DNA of 64,000 bases from Ridgeia piscesae (taxonomy: Eukaryota; Annelida; Polychaeta; Sabellida; Siboglinidae): positions 556,501 through 620,500 of the forward strand of contig JAODUO010000113.1 in NCBI GenBank assembly GCA_025642075.2. The letters are read 5' to 3'. Numbering within the stretch: the first letter of the stretch is position 1; every line of letters starts with the position of its first letter. Positions 25,601-35,780 of the stretch are shown in pieces. Both the position numbers and the translations under genes were made by a program. Below the pieces are notes generated by a model. The model made no database searches and was not told the DNA's origin. It saw only the letters and a program-made list of their open reading frames with translations.

Positions 25601-27749
25601 CTAATTAGTGCAATTTTTTATTTAAGTTTGGTGAAATCATTAGATGCACTATCTGATTATTCTGAACCCAGTCGTTTTTCATTCTTTCAAAGATTTCAAC
25701 AAAACTATGTGCATTATAATATTAAATTATGCAAAAAATTGAAACAATTTACCCACTACTTATCAGAAACTCAGAAAACAACACAGGTCACAGGTGGTGG
25801 TCTAAATCTAGGCTATATGTCTCTGTCCATGCATGGTAGAAACTACTTAAATTAAAATAAGTTAAAAAATGTGTGGTGCAAGCCCGAATGATTTCAGAGT
25901 TGTCTGCCAATTAATAATCTATAATAGACAGTTTTAACAAACAGTTATAAGCTGAGCATTATTACAAAAGCCAGGCCCCCTTCCTCATACACGTCTATAA
26001 GTGTTGTCTCAAAACGATTATGTAATGTTGCAGGACCTGTAACAAAGACCCAACTTTCCTCTGCCAAAGAGGTCACACATTTCCACCACGATAAACACAA
26101 TGCTGCAAAGAAACAGCACCAGCAAGATTGTTTGGCAAGTGCAAGGGTACTAGCTCTACTTGGCAGTAGGAAGTATCAATTGCTTCCGTGTATCCCCTGG
26201 TGGTCTGGCAGGTAATCAGACTAGCTATGTTCCGCATGTGTTCCTTCAGCTGAGTACACACTGCACAGACCCTGTCGTACAGCCACCATATGTGTCCACT
26301 CAAGCATACAGGCTGCCCAAACAGAAAATATAGAAGAATGAGGGTTGATAACACTAAAACAAGAAGGGGGTTTGAACTAGGGGTAGAGGTCTGAGAAGCA
26401 AGAAACAGGTTTGAACTAGGGGTGAACAACTAAAAGGTCTGAGGAACAAGAAATTGGTTTGAACTGAGGGGTACAGTTCTGAATTAATCATAAACATTAC
26501 CAATGTTAGTTTACATGGAATATAAATATATCTAGACATAACTGAGATTTTTTACTGTTGGATACAAATAATACCAATGTAAAATTGCAACAATATGTTG
26601 TTAAAACATAAATTAAAATAACCTGGGATGGATCCACCGAGGCAGTGATGTGACTCCATGTGATCAGGGCCTAAATACAATCTTCAGATTCGTTGGAGAT
26701 TTCAGGAAGTGGTTAATATCTGGTTTCTATTATGACTAGGTGGATACTCCCTAAAGCATGTAACGAGATATGTCTGCCAATTATGAATCCATTCTACAAA
26801 GCTGTAAACAACTGAGCTGGTATAGTCTTACATTAAATATACTAAATATAGCATTACCTTGAGGCTATACCCTGGAGCACTAACTCAATCAGCATGTTAC
26901 TACAGTTAACAGGAGACAATATAAAGCAACATTTGATTTAACTTCCTTTCCAAGAGAGCCATGAAATATCTCTGCATGGTAACCAGCAACAAAATGGCAG
27001 AATATGTTCGCCAGTAATGTGAAACATGTGGTACTTTAAAGGCACAGCGTGATTCAGCTGCCTTTACTTTAGACTTAGATCATGCTGTCTTGAAGTAATA
27101 AAACTAAAAATAGATATCCACTACAACAGTGCAGTGACCTGATTTGTTTATATAATGATATGATTATCATAAAAACAAAGTATACCTGTTCTACCAGTAG
27201 TTCAACATTGTCTTGGGAATGTGGACGAGTTGACAGTAAGTTGGAACTAACAAACACGGTTTGCATTACTTTAAAAATCTTTAAAATGTTTTAAGTTAGG
27301 CGTGATGTAAAATAAACTGAGGTAAAACATCTGAATTGTCTTATCGATTGATGACGTGAAGTCCAGAATTCAGTTTACCATGCTTGTGCTGACAGTGCAT
27401 GCATAATGGCCATTAGGGTATGGCGCCAAATGACAAATGCCCAAGCCAAGGTTAGCGTCCCAGGACGAGACGTGGGGAAGTCATATTTCTGAAAGCGGTT
27501 GCTGCCTCGACTGTCGTTCCCACATACTGCGACAAAGATGAACGAATGACATGTACTCCATTGACACTGACGCGATAAAAACCCAATAACTTATCGTCTC
27601 ATGTCACAATTGCGCAGTTGGAAGATGAACAAACAACGGAATTTATCAAACACCCAATGAAATTCTTAAACGACGGTTTGCCAATAGATGTTCCTATTGT
27701 GGATAGATGAACGCACATTTATATGATGACGTAAAAATAGCTAAAATCA
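22641..27749. other. No gene supported; one possible exon and a short repeat
   Basis: A three-unit repeat of about 50 bp (GGTTTGAACTAGGGGT...GGTCTGAG) lies at 26356-26490. On the minus strand at about 26100-26320 an acceptor-like TTCTGTTTGGGCAG precedes a Cys- and Trp-containing frame (SGHIWWLYDRVCAVCTQLKE). It could be an exon of the gene starting at 27982, but its phase does not fit that start without an early stop. Confidence 0.3.
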
Positions 27750-28650
27750 TTGGAAACAAAATCATCGCTTCGACTTCAGTCGCGGCCGCGGCGCGTGGCC
27801 ACTCGTGTCTTATTCGTGTATTGGCGTCTCAGTGGAAACGCAAACACATCCACGACAAATTGCCCCAATAAAACGCTTATAACATAATCGTCGCCAACGC
27901 GTGTCGAATTCACAAGAGCATGCGATCGCTTACCGAGAAGCAGGGTGGCGCAAAGCCACAACGCAAATTTCGGAAACCTCATGGTGGCTGGCGCGTCGAT
28001 TAGCCGGCGTCCCAGCGGTCGGTGTATCGTCGTTTGTTAGCCCGCACAAAATCGCACGAAGCGCACACGGAAACTTGTCCGACTTAGCTAATTCTTCAAA
28101 TCCCTGAAACTGTCACGACGAGACAAGCTGACGGGATGCTGTGCGCGTATGTCAGACACTGGTGCGCATCCGAACGGGACTCTGCCAAATCGTCCGGGAT
28201 GTGATGGACAGCGCACAACGCCGGTTTAGCTGTTAGTGAGTGGCTGGCTATACGTCACCCTCGCCTTGTCTTATAGGCACCGCTAGACTCTAGCTTGGAT
28301 CGTATTTCCTGATAATAGACTCTGCCAGCAACACCCAGACCTGGGTTCCAGCGGGGCAGTACGATACGGGGAGGCCCAAGCGAGAGATTATCGCACACCG
28401 ATTGGCGCAGAGGACATGTCAGTCAACGGTTTGCTCTCGTCCACGGTTCCAGCGTTGTCATCAAAGTTATCACTTTCTCAGACTTTGTCTGGGTGTCCCC
28501 ATAGCTGGCGGGGTGTCGCCTTCTAGGGTAAATCTGGGGCTAGCATAGCAGCACAGGGCTGCCAGGGGGCTTTCGGCCAAGTTTCGGGCGGCGATTGCCA
28601 ACGCCTAGTTGTGCAGATTATCAAAGTCAAGTCTCAAGATGATAAGGTCT
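27750..28650. promoter_or_regulatory. CpG-rich block, likely promoter region
   Basis: CpG density is much higher than in the flanking DNA, with clusters such as CGCGGCCGCGGCGCG near 27781. It contains the minus-strand signal-peptide exon. No TATA box is evident. The transcription start site cannot be fixed from sequence. CpG richness continues more weakly to about 29.3 kb. Confidence 0.45.
27934..27982 (-). CDS. Putative first coding exon encoding a signal peptide
   Basis: On the minus strand, ATG at 27980-27982 sits in the context GCCACCATGA, close to an optimal Kozak site. It encodes MRFPKFALWLCATLLLG: a short basic start followed by a hydrophobic core, as in a signal peptide. It ends at a strong donor, TTCTCG|GTAAGC (phase 1). 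A signal-peptide exon ending in phase 1 is a common first-exon layout for secreted and single-pass membrane proteins. The exon lies in a CpG-rich block. No downstream exon could be linked with confidence, so the protein is unknown. If read through the donor, the frame continues to a 68-codon ORF, which I consider less likely. Confidence 0.55.
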
Positions 28651-29302
28651 TTGCTCGTTGGTAACTTAAATCTATAATGTGTTTTCTCATACGTTTTTTA
28701 CATTATTAAATTTATACCTACAGCCCAGGATCAATAATTGCGCATAATTGTGCTCTGAGACTGTCTCGATCGTTTGTAGACCGCTCTAGACTAGTCTAGG
28801 CCTATCCAGCTATCTACGTGTTCGGTTACTTCGGCAATTCAGCGCTAACGAAGTTTTCTTTGAAGAAATTTCGTTTACGCATTCTTAAAATAACATCTGA
28901 TTGAAACAGTGGTGGACAAGTAATCGCCCCGTTTGCCGAGTAACGGTTGTCTCTGTCGTCACGTTGTGGACACTGGGTGGCGCTGGTGCTGACAGATCGT
29001 TTTACGACACGTGAATTATTTGGTGACATAAGCCCCGTCCACCGTGACAAGTTGGTGACTGTTTTAAGTAGTCTACAAACCCTCTCAGAATTACTGCCGG
29101 GGAGTCTCCCGGATTATCGCTTCAGATGTCCAACAGCATCCTCCCCTGTTGTATTCCGAAGTCCAGTACAACAGGACGGAGACGTAGCAACTCACAGTAA
29201 ATAAAAAAATAAATAAACAGACATTGTAAGTATACGCGCGTAGTGTACCGTGTACGTACGTATAGTCTACGTACGCATGTGTGTAGGTAGGTAGGGGAAG
29301 GG
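28651..29302. other. No gene supported; CpG-rich flank
   Basis: Moderately CpG-rich. A plus-strand frame (CGHWVALVLTDRF ... FGDISPVHRDKLVTVLSSLQ) looks mildly protein-like but lacks an ATG, splice signals or a family match. It may be an old transposon. Confidence 0.3.
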
Positions 29303-29553
29303 TATGTATGTATGTATGTATGTATGTATGTATGTATGTATGTATGTATGTATGTATGTATGTATGCATGCATGCATGCATGCATGTATGTATGTATGAA
29401 TGTATGTATGTATGTATGTATGTATGTATGTATGTATGTATGTATGTATGTATGTATGATGTATGTATGCATGCATGCATGCATGCATGCATGCATGCTA
29501 TGCATGCATGTGCATGCATGCATGCATGCATGCATGCATGCATGCATGCATGT
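29303..29553. repeat. Tetranucleotide microsatellite, alternating (GTAT)n and (GCAT)n blocks
   Basis: Uninterrupted tetramers switch between TGTA and TGCA types in several blocks over 250 bp. Open frames on both strands (MYVCMYVC, HTYIHTYI) are artefacts. Confidence 0.95.
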
Positions 29554-30269
29554 ACAAGTAGTTATGTATGTGTTTGTGTATGAGCGCATTTGTGTACACG
29601 TACATAGTACTACATACATCATTACGTGCATGCGTACGTGCGTGCGTGCGTGTCTGCACGCTTTAGCCGTGTATTTGCAGCAAGTCCATTTCAAGCTGGA
29701 ACAATTGTTTTGTCCTAATGCTTACAGTAAATGTAAGTGGTTCCTATATCACGTTACCGTGTCTGTAATATAATTTCAACGTTTATTTTTTGCTGCCTGT
29801 CACAGCCAGTCAAGCCTTCGTCTGTGTTGTGTTCACCTTTACTCCAATCTGCCATCCTTCGATTGTTTTCGAACTTGTATCACTTGACTGATCGTTGTAT
29901 TAGTCGATTTTTTTGGAAACTGTTATTTTAACTTACTTTTGTTTAAACAAAAAATTATTAATTGTTGATCCACTCGTCCGCCAGTGCATCAGGCGTTTGT
30001 CTGACTGGCTCTTTCTGTGACCCTCAATTGCTATTTGTTTTTCCTCACCAGTATTGTAATGTTATCTCAACAAACCGTTACCATTCTCCTTCACCACTCG
30101 TCTGTCAACCCTCCAAATTTCTCCTTATGCAATCCTCCCAGCGCAGTCTTTAGGTCGTGCTATTCTACCTTTTCCTTTATTTTTCGTGCTTTATCTGCTA
30201 ACCGTTAGCCTCCAGTTTGTTCTGTATGTCCAGCAACTTTAGTTTGTTTTCTACTCAACTGTTAGGGCC
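29554..30269. other. No gene seen
   Basis: T-rich; chance frames only. It may contain the unrecognisable continuation of the LINE remnant to its right. Confidence 0.35.
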
Positions 30270-31435
30270 TATTGTACACAAGTTGAGATTGAGTTCCCTA
30301 AATAAAATACCATACCATTGCGATAAGCTTGCAGTTGATTAGTCCTGATGTCCTCTCTTGCTTTCTTTTTGATGGTCTTGCATACTTTTGCGTACTCTGT
30401 TCGTTGGTTAACGTCGCCGTTTTCCACCATTTCTCGTTATTTCGACATCAGGGCTCGTGTTGGTGATGGTATCCTCGATTTCAGTCGCTTGTTGATTGCC
30501 TTAGCTGCTCTTGACACTCTTTGTTGTATCATGTCTGAGATGATTTCGCTCATGGTGTCGATGTCGTGTAGTTCTTGTAGTGTCTCGATTCGGTTTCTCA
30601 ATTCGATTTGGAATTCGATCTTCTTTGATCCTATATGTGTGGTATCTACACTTGCATGGTGGCCTCATGGTCATCTGTTTTTCCTTTCCACCTCTTAGTC
30701 CAGTCTGATGTTGCTCGTAACCAGTCTGTGGTCACTTCCAATGTTGACTTGGTTGATGACTGTTACGTATGTGACGATGCCTGGCTTGTTTGTAGTTAAT
30801 TTCTGTCTTTGTTACACCGTTTGGGCTTTTCCACGTCCATTTCCTCCCTGCTTTCTACTGAAACATGGCATTCATGATTTTGTACTTTCTTGACGTTGCC
30901 CATTCTACCAAGGTGTCACCCCTTTCGTTTCTTATTTCGAGCCCAAATTTGCCTGTTGTCGTTACCATAGGGTTTGTTATTTTCCCTATTTGAACATTGA
31001 AGTCTCCCATCGCTATCGCGTTGTGGTTTGGTTTTCCTAAAGTCTCATCGACGTCGTTGTAGAAGTAATTTTTATGTCTTCTTCTAGGTTTGATGTTGTT
31101 GGTGCATATACTTGGCACTTGGCACAAATTCCGCTACTCTGGGCCTGATGTTGTTTACCCTCACTATAAAAATTATGGTCTTTCCATTTCCTATATGAGA
31201 AAGCCTACTCCTTCTTGCCATATAGAATGGTACAGTAGGTGGCCGCTTTGTAAGGTACTGAAACATTCCTCTCGTCTTCTCACTTCTACAATCCTGATTA
31301 CATCCCATACCAACCTGGTTCCCTTAAGTTCTTCTTCGAGTTCTTGTATGTGTTCATCTCTTAGAGGATTTATGACGTTGTACGTCGCTATCTTTAGTCT
31401 ATTTACCCTATTTCCGCGGCTCTTTTTAACCTAGA
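30270..31435 (-). mobile_element. Non-LTR retrotransposon endonuclease remnant
   Basis: Reading the minus strand in shifting frames gives an AP-type endonuclease of a LINE: RLKIATYNV (about 31400), LRDEHIQELEEELK, VWDVI, LQSGHLLYHS, the MGDFNVQIGK motif (about 30980-31015), TGKFGLEIRNERGD then TLVEWA, and VNIGSDHRLV (30717-30750), followed by a linker ending KTIKKKARED. At least five frameshifts or stops break it. The reverse-transcriptase half is missing: similarity stops at about 30345 and is followed by an AT-rich tail. Similar proteins are often misannotated as 'craniofacial development protein 2-like'. Confidence 0.82.
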
Positions 31436-31633
31436 GATTCTCGGTGGCGTTGCCAAGGGCCCCAGAGGAGCCATGGCCCCCAATCCTAGAACATCTGGAA
31501 GGTGTGGAACAGATGACCAATAACTGTGTGCCTGATGAATTGGCTGCCTGGTGAATAAATGACAAACTATAAAGTATATAGGGATGCCTGTATAGGAGTT
31601 ACGTTTCCTTTGGCAAAGAAATATGGGACCTCG

Positions 31634-32014
31634 TATCGAACCCGGTCCAACCTCAGTTTTACCGTTATACCTGTATCTTTGCCAACATTTGATATTTTAT
31701 TTCGTGAACTCGATCATTTAACATTATCCCATGCATATTCCATAAACAGCGTGTTTTTGCGCACGTTTAAGGCATAAAAGATAAAAAACGAACTGGGTGT
31801 TGCTCATTCTAAGAGCACAGCGCAGTAACACATGGCCGCTGCACTTGCGGCTGACACAAACCGGAGCACTATTTTGGGTCTCAAAGTGTGTCTAAAACGA
31901 AATATTTGTAAAACATAAATATTCCTGGGAATGATGAATTATTATCATACGGGTTAGGGTGAGTATTACATATCAAGTATATGCAAATATGCAATTATAG
32001 CGACAACATCGAGT
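31634..32014. mobile_element. Non-autonomous DNA transposon (copy B, diverged)
   Basis: Left arm TTATACCTGTATCTTTGCCA, right arm GCAAATATGCAATTATAGCG, equivalent to the termini of copy A at 59468-59820. Internal blocks shared with copy A include ATTTGATA, ATCATTTAAC, GGGTCTCAAA and GAAATATTTGT. The right arm is more degraded. Confidence 0.65.
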
Positions 32015-32807
32015 GACGAAATATTTTTTCATTCAAACAGATTCAGGTACCCATTGTGGAGGAATCCCTCACTTCTCTCGTATAAAAGGCGATAAGCACC
32101 CAGCTATATGAAGCCTAATAGGTGGCAGGACAACGAAAATGGCATCATTCTTAATGCGAGTGGTGGCTGTTAATATATCAAGTTATCAACACAGTGATGC
32201 AAAATAATAGTTGTCTGACTAAAGTCAAATTACACGTTGTAAGAAAAGCAATTTATCTAGTCAATTTTCTACTGTGTAGCTGGAACTTCCTATCGAGAAT
32301 TTATACATTTTAATAAGCAGCAAAGTTACACGTTATGAAACTATTTGTTGAACGTCAGCGTCTCATTATCCACGTTAGGGTACAAATGTGTAATTACTGT
32401 TTGTTCAGAGTAAATAACGAAGTTCCTTGCCAGTTGCCTGCAGGTTTGGGAGATGTAGCGTGAGGAATATGATGGCCGGATTTAGGTGGCTATCTTGTAG
32501 TGGCTATGGGTTTGTGTTTTTATATCATACTATTGTGTCATTTTTCTCCTTGTTTCTTAATTTGATATTTCTAATTGTTCACAACATTCGGTAAGGTTCC
32601 ATTAACTGACTAATCTGCCAAGACGACCTTTCTGTGTTGGCACTGAGGAGGGTGTCACTGCCTGGGTGCTTGCCGTTCGCTTATGTCCCAAATTGAGACG
32701 GGACCGACATTAATATGATTCTATGATTCACGAGGGTCACACAGTCCCCAATGTTGAGAACCAGCTTCTATGAATATTTTTATTTGTAGAAATTAAAACT
32801 ACATTGG

Positions 32808-32877
<70 letters not shown>

Positions 32878-34038
32878 TGCCTGGATACCGGATGGCCCCC
32901 TCCAATGCAAAATTCTGGCTACGCCACTGGCTATTCTTAGCACCCCTGTACGTAGTCCTAGGTTGTTACTTTGTCCAGTCAAATTACCCTTTTAATTACG
33001 AAATGTTGACAAACTGAAAACGAGATCACCCATGCAAAGGAAACGAGTCGATAAACTGATTCCATCCGTGGCCGTCTCAGCCGGCCGGCTGACCGCTGCC
33101 GGTGTAACACTAGCTGACGTTATCTAGTCGGTTCGATAAGATAACGCGATGATGTTTGTATTTGGTAGACACGCTCTGACCGGTCGATTTCACTGAGCGC
33201 CTGTGTGTTCTCTTAGGCCAGCTGGACAAGCGCTGGAGAAGACAAGAGAATATTGGTTTGTACCCGAAACACAAAACAACAGAAAAGTGTTTATCATTAT
33301 ACCTCTTAATAAACTGCTGTTGGTGTTGGACCACTCATCGGCAACAGTGAGAGCCTGAGAGGTAATTATGTGTGATACTATTAACAATCGCCACGTCGAC
33401 TTATCTATCTTTTCAAGGAACAGAATAGACGCTACAAAACATACAATATTATTTCTATTACAACCAAATAAAAACAATAGAACAACAACAAAATTATATA
33501 GGCCCTATGTCAACGGGCATATTATTCTATACGATTGTATCAAACATATAAACAATCGGTTTTCAAATTAAGTCATTTATAAAAATTACGTACAGAATTA
33601 GTAAATCAGTTTTGAAACATCGGCGTCTTCCGCACATGCCACTGAGGCAGAACGCTTGCACTGTGTTCTTTGTCGTTATGAAACCATGCGTCAACATGCG
33701 TGAGCACTTGTATTATTTGGTTTTAATTATTGAGTTTGTACAAACTGTTTTGCTCATATGCTCTTTGCAAACGCAAGCCGAAGTGGAAATAGCATCGGTA
33801 CTGATTCTCGAGTTGTGGACCCTTCTTCCGGCAATGGTCTCATTTCGCCACCATCGTTAGCATAAAAAAATCAACCGTCCGCCTTACCATCTTCATTTTT
33901 CTACTTTCCTTGTGCAAAATCCCTCCACATATGTTTTCATCAGCGACATTCATTCTTCTTCTTCAAGAAAATTGAAGAAAATTAACCAAGATGGAGACAG
34001 ATCCAAAGAATCGAGTGCATGATCATGACGACCATGGA
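32015..34038. other. No gene supported
   Basis: Apart from the TA run, nothing is assigned. ATGATTCTATGATTC near 32716 resembles the 3' repeat of vertebrate CR1 but is too short to call. GCGTAGCC-type motif at 32915. Confidence 0.35.
32811..32874. repeat. (TA)n microsatellite, 32 units
   Basis: Pure TA dinucleotides. The motif CTGGCTACGCCA at 32915-32926, just after it, is the reverse complement of the motif at 2133. Confidence 0.95.
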
Positions 34039-34269
34039 TCAGACGCATTCGTCTTCTGGGTAGGCGTACAATATCTCGACCACACTCACGATGAAGTGGA
34101 GAAAGGCACGACGTTCTGCTTCTTGCCGCTCAAAAAAGCGTCGTCTCCTTCTCCGAGAGTTCTCGATGATTTCCGTCAGGTTTTCCCGAGCTCGCTCACG
34201 ATGTCTCCTACGTGATGCCGACATTGTAAGTAACAATAACTGCATGGCGGCAACTGTATCATCGGCCAT
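34039..34269 (-). mobile_element. Harbinger-like transposase N-terminal fragment
   Basis: Minus-strand ORF from ATG at 34267-34269. It begins MADDTVAAMQLLLLTM and continues with an Arg-rich helix (SRRRHRERARENL, RRRRRRFFERQEAERRAF), a composition typical of the N-terminal part of HARBI1-type DDE transposases. No DDE catalytic domain follows; the ORF stops after 76 codons. The start region is duplicated at 34797-34885. Assignment is by composition and by the neighbouring Myb/SANT-like ORF. Confidence 0.45.
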
Positions 34270-34305
34270 TTTGCTATGTTGGTTTGCGCATGTGCTTCAT
34301 ATCAA

Positions 34306-34505
34306 CTTCCGCCTTAAAACGGTTTAGCTGTTGCATGTGTGAACGCTCCCGGTTTAACTAAACCGGTTTAACTAAATCGTTTTAAGCTGCGTTCACACAT
34401 CCACCTTTAAAACGGTTTAACTAAACCGGGAAGAAATCACGTGTGAACGCGATTTAGCACCAAAACGGTTTAACTAAATCGGTTTATCTAATCCACATTT
34501 TGGGG
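34306..34505. repeat. Cluster of inverted/direct GGTTTAACTAAA motifs (transposon termini)
   Basis: GGTTTAACTAAA occurs four times (34351, 34365, 34414, 34467), often inside the near-palindrome CCGGTTTAACTAAACCGG. GTGTGAACGC occurs at 34337 and 34441 and its inverse GCGTTCACAC at 34389. This looks like abutting terminal inverted repeats of two related elements lying between the transposase and Myb-like ORFs. Confidence 0.5.
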
Positions 34506-34525
34506 AAATTCCATTTTGGGCCATC

Positions 34526-34717
34526 ATGCCTCCGAAAAGAAGATACAAAAAGTGCAACGAGACAATTGGGATGACGAGGACGTACGTACATCTGTTGCTA
34601 GAAATGTGGGCGGACGATCGGGTACAAGCGGAGTTGGAAGATACTGGCCGAAATATAAAAACATATCGGCGTATTGCCCATCGTTTGAATCGTGTGCTGG
34701 CCGAGGGCGTGGAATAG
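34526..34717 (+). mobile_element. Myb/SANT-like DNA-binding ORF of a Harbinger-type element
   Basis: 63 codons, MPPKRRYKKCNETIGMTRTY then VHLLLEMWADDRVQAELEDT and GRNIKTYRRIAHRLN. The Trp-containing helix, 'DDRVQ..L' and 'RN...Y..IA..L' pattern matches Myb/SANT-like domains that PIF/Harbinger transposons encode next to their transposase. It is shorter than a complete Myb-like ORF and ends at TAG, so it is probably truncated. It starts about 45 bp after a cluster of inverted AAACCGG-type motifs. Confidence 0.5.
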
Positions 34718-34796
34718 GTAGGCGTGCATGTCAAAAATGGACGGCAGAATCCTGCTGTGCAAAAATCAAGAGTCAGCAGCAAGCGACGTCTCCTGC

Positions 34797-34885
34797 TGAC
34801 ATTGTAAATAAAGAGAACTACGCGACGGCAACGATATCATCAGCCATTTTGCTACGCTGGTTTGGGCATATGCTTCATATCATAT
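34797..34885 (-). repeat. Second copy of the Harbinger-like transposase start
   Basis: About 88 bp that match 34210-34305 in direct orientation, including the ATGGC(C/T)GATGAT start on the minus strand and the conserved GTTTG(C/G)GCAT(G/A)TGCTTCATATCA segment. A stop interrupts it after six to eight codons. It abuts the TA microsatellite at 34894. Confidence 0.6.
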
Positions 34886-34890
34886 ACTCG

Positions 34891-34893
<3 letters not shown>

Positions 34894-34934
<41 letters not shown>

Positions 34935-34956
34935 TATATATACATATACATATTAT

Positions 34957-34987
<31 letters not shown>
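34894..34987. repeat. TA / TACATA microsatellite
   Basis: A pure TA run followed by (ATACAT)n, directly after the second Harbinger-like start copy. Confidence 0.9.
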
Positions 34988-35369
34988 AATATCAAAAAAT
35001 CAACCAACTCGCTTAAACTGAATACCGACATGACAACCAAGTTCACTGACCAATGTAGCTGGCAGTTCAGCAAAACCATTCACAAGAGCCGTCAGCGTTA
35101 GAAAGTTGGAGAGAAACGACACATTATTAAAGAGACACGAATCCATAGCCCCTACATAACATCAACCTACAGCCGGCTACCACATTCCTCACGCTATTCT
35201 CCCAAACCTACTGACAAAGACCATGTAAAATACCAACATGTAGTCACTCTGATGAAACGATACTTAAACAATAGATGGCGTGACGTTGGCGTTCAAACCA
35301 GTAACTTTACAACACGTAACGTTGCGTATTACAATTTATAAATTCACGGTAGGAAGTGGCATTTACCAG

Positions 35370-35780
35370 TGCAAAATCCACTAGATTAATTGCTTTGGCT
35401 GAAAATAGGATTACAGTCAAGGGCAAATGCTTGGCGGAAAGTCGAAGGGGCGATGGAGATAGACACATATCACGTAAACTTAAAAGAAATGTGCTCAGCT
35501 CGTGTGTTACTCCGGCTTACATGAATGCACTAGAGACGATGGCACTAACAGAGAAACAACAAGAAGTTCCAGATTTGCGAAAAACAACCTGGTAAGAATA
35601 ATTCGAGTTAAGAGAGCGAATAATAGAAAATGGATGACATGAGAGTGGAGGTTGGAGTGACCTAGAAAGAGTGGGAGGAGAATGGAAAAATTATAGAAGG
35701 AATTGGAGACTGCTGACAGAGAACGTAGTAAGAAAAAAGTGAGAGGAAGAAAAAGGCAATGGAAAAGGAACTCATGCTTT
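35370..35780 (+). mobile_element. LINE ORF2 C-terminal remnant
   Basis: Encodes LKRNVLSSCVTPAYMNALET then MALTEKQQE, the region after the reverse-transcriptase domain in a group of animal LINEs (compare 'vnvLsscvtPaylYGlEtlaLte'). After a frameshift near 35560 it continues as NNLVRIIRVKRANNRKWMT and then a basic KKVRGRKRQWK stretch. Several stops. It is a different family from the CR1-like copies. Confidence 0.6.

Noticed and set aside
26073..26429. Second exon of the signal-peptide gene
   Set aside because: Joining it in phase to the 27934 donor gives an early stop, and its own donor is unclear.
27776..27982. A complete 68-codon secreted peptide
   Set aside because: The strong GTAAGC donor after codon 16 makes a spliced first exon more likely; the peptide beyond it looks arbitrary.
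28947..29204. Plus-strand coding exon in the CpG-rich flank
   Set aside because: No ATG, no clear donor or acceptor and no recognised domain.
29091..29773. Frames of 150-190 codons (HTYIHTYI, MYVCMYVC)
   Set aside because: Translations of the tetranucleotide microsatellite.
32700..32735. CR1 3' end (ATTCTATGATTC)
   Set aside because: A single short match to a vertebrate-type repeat with no coding remnant upstream is not enough.
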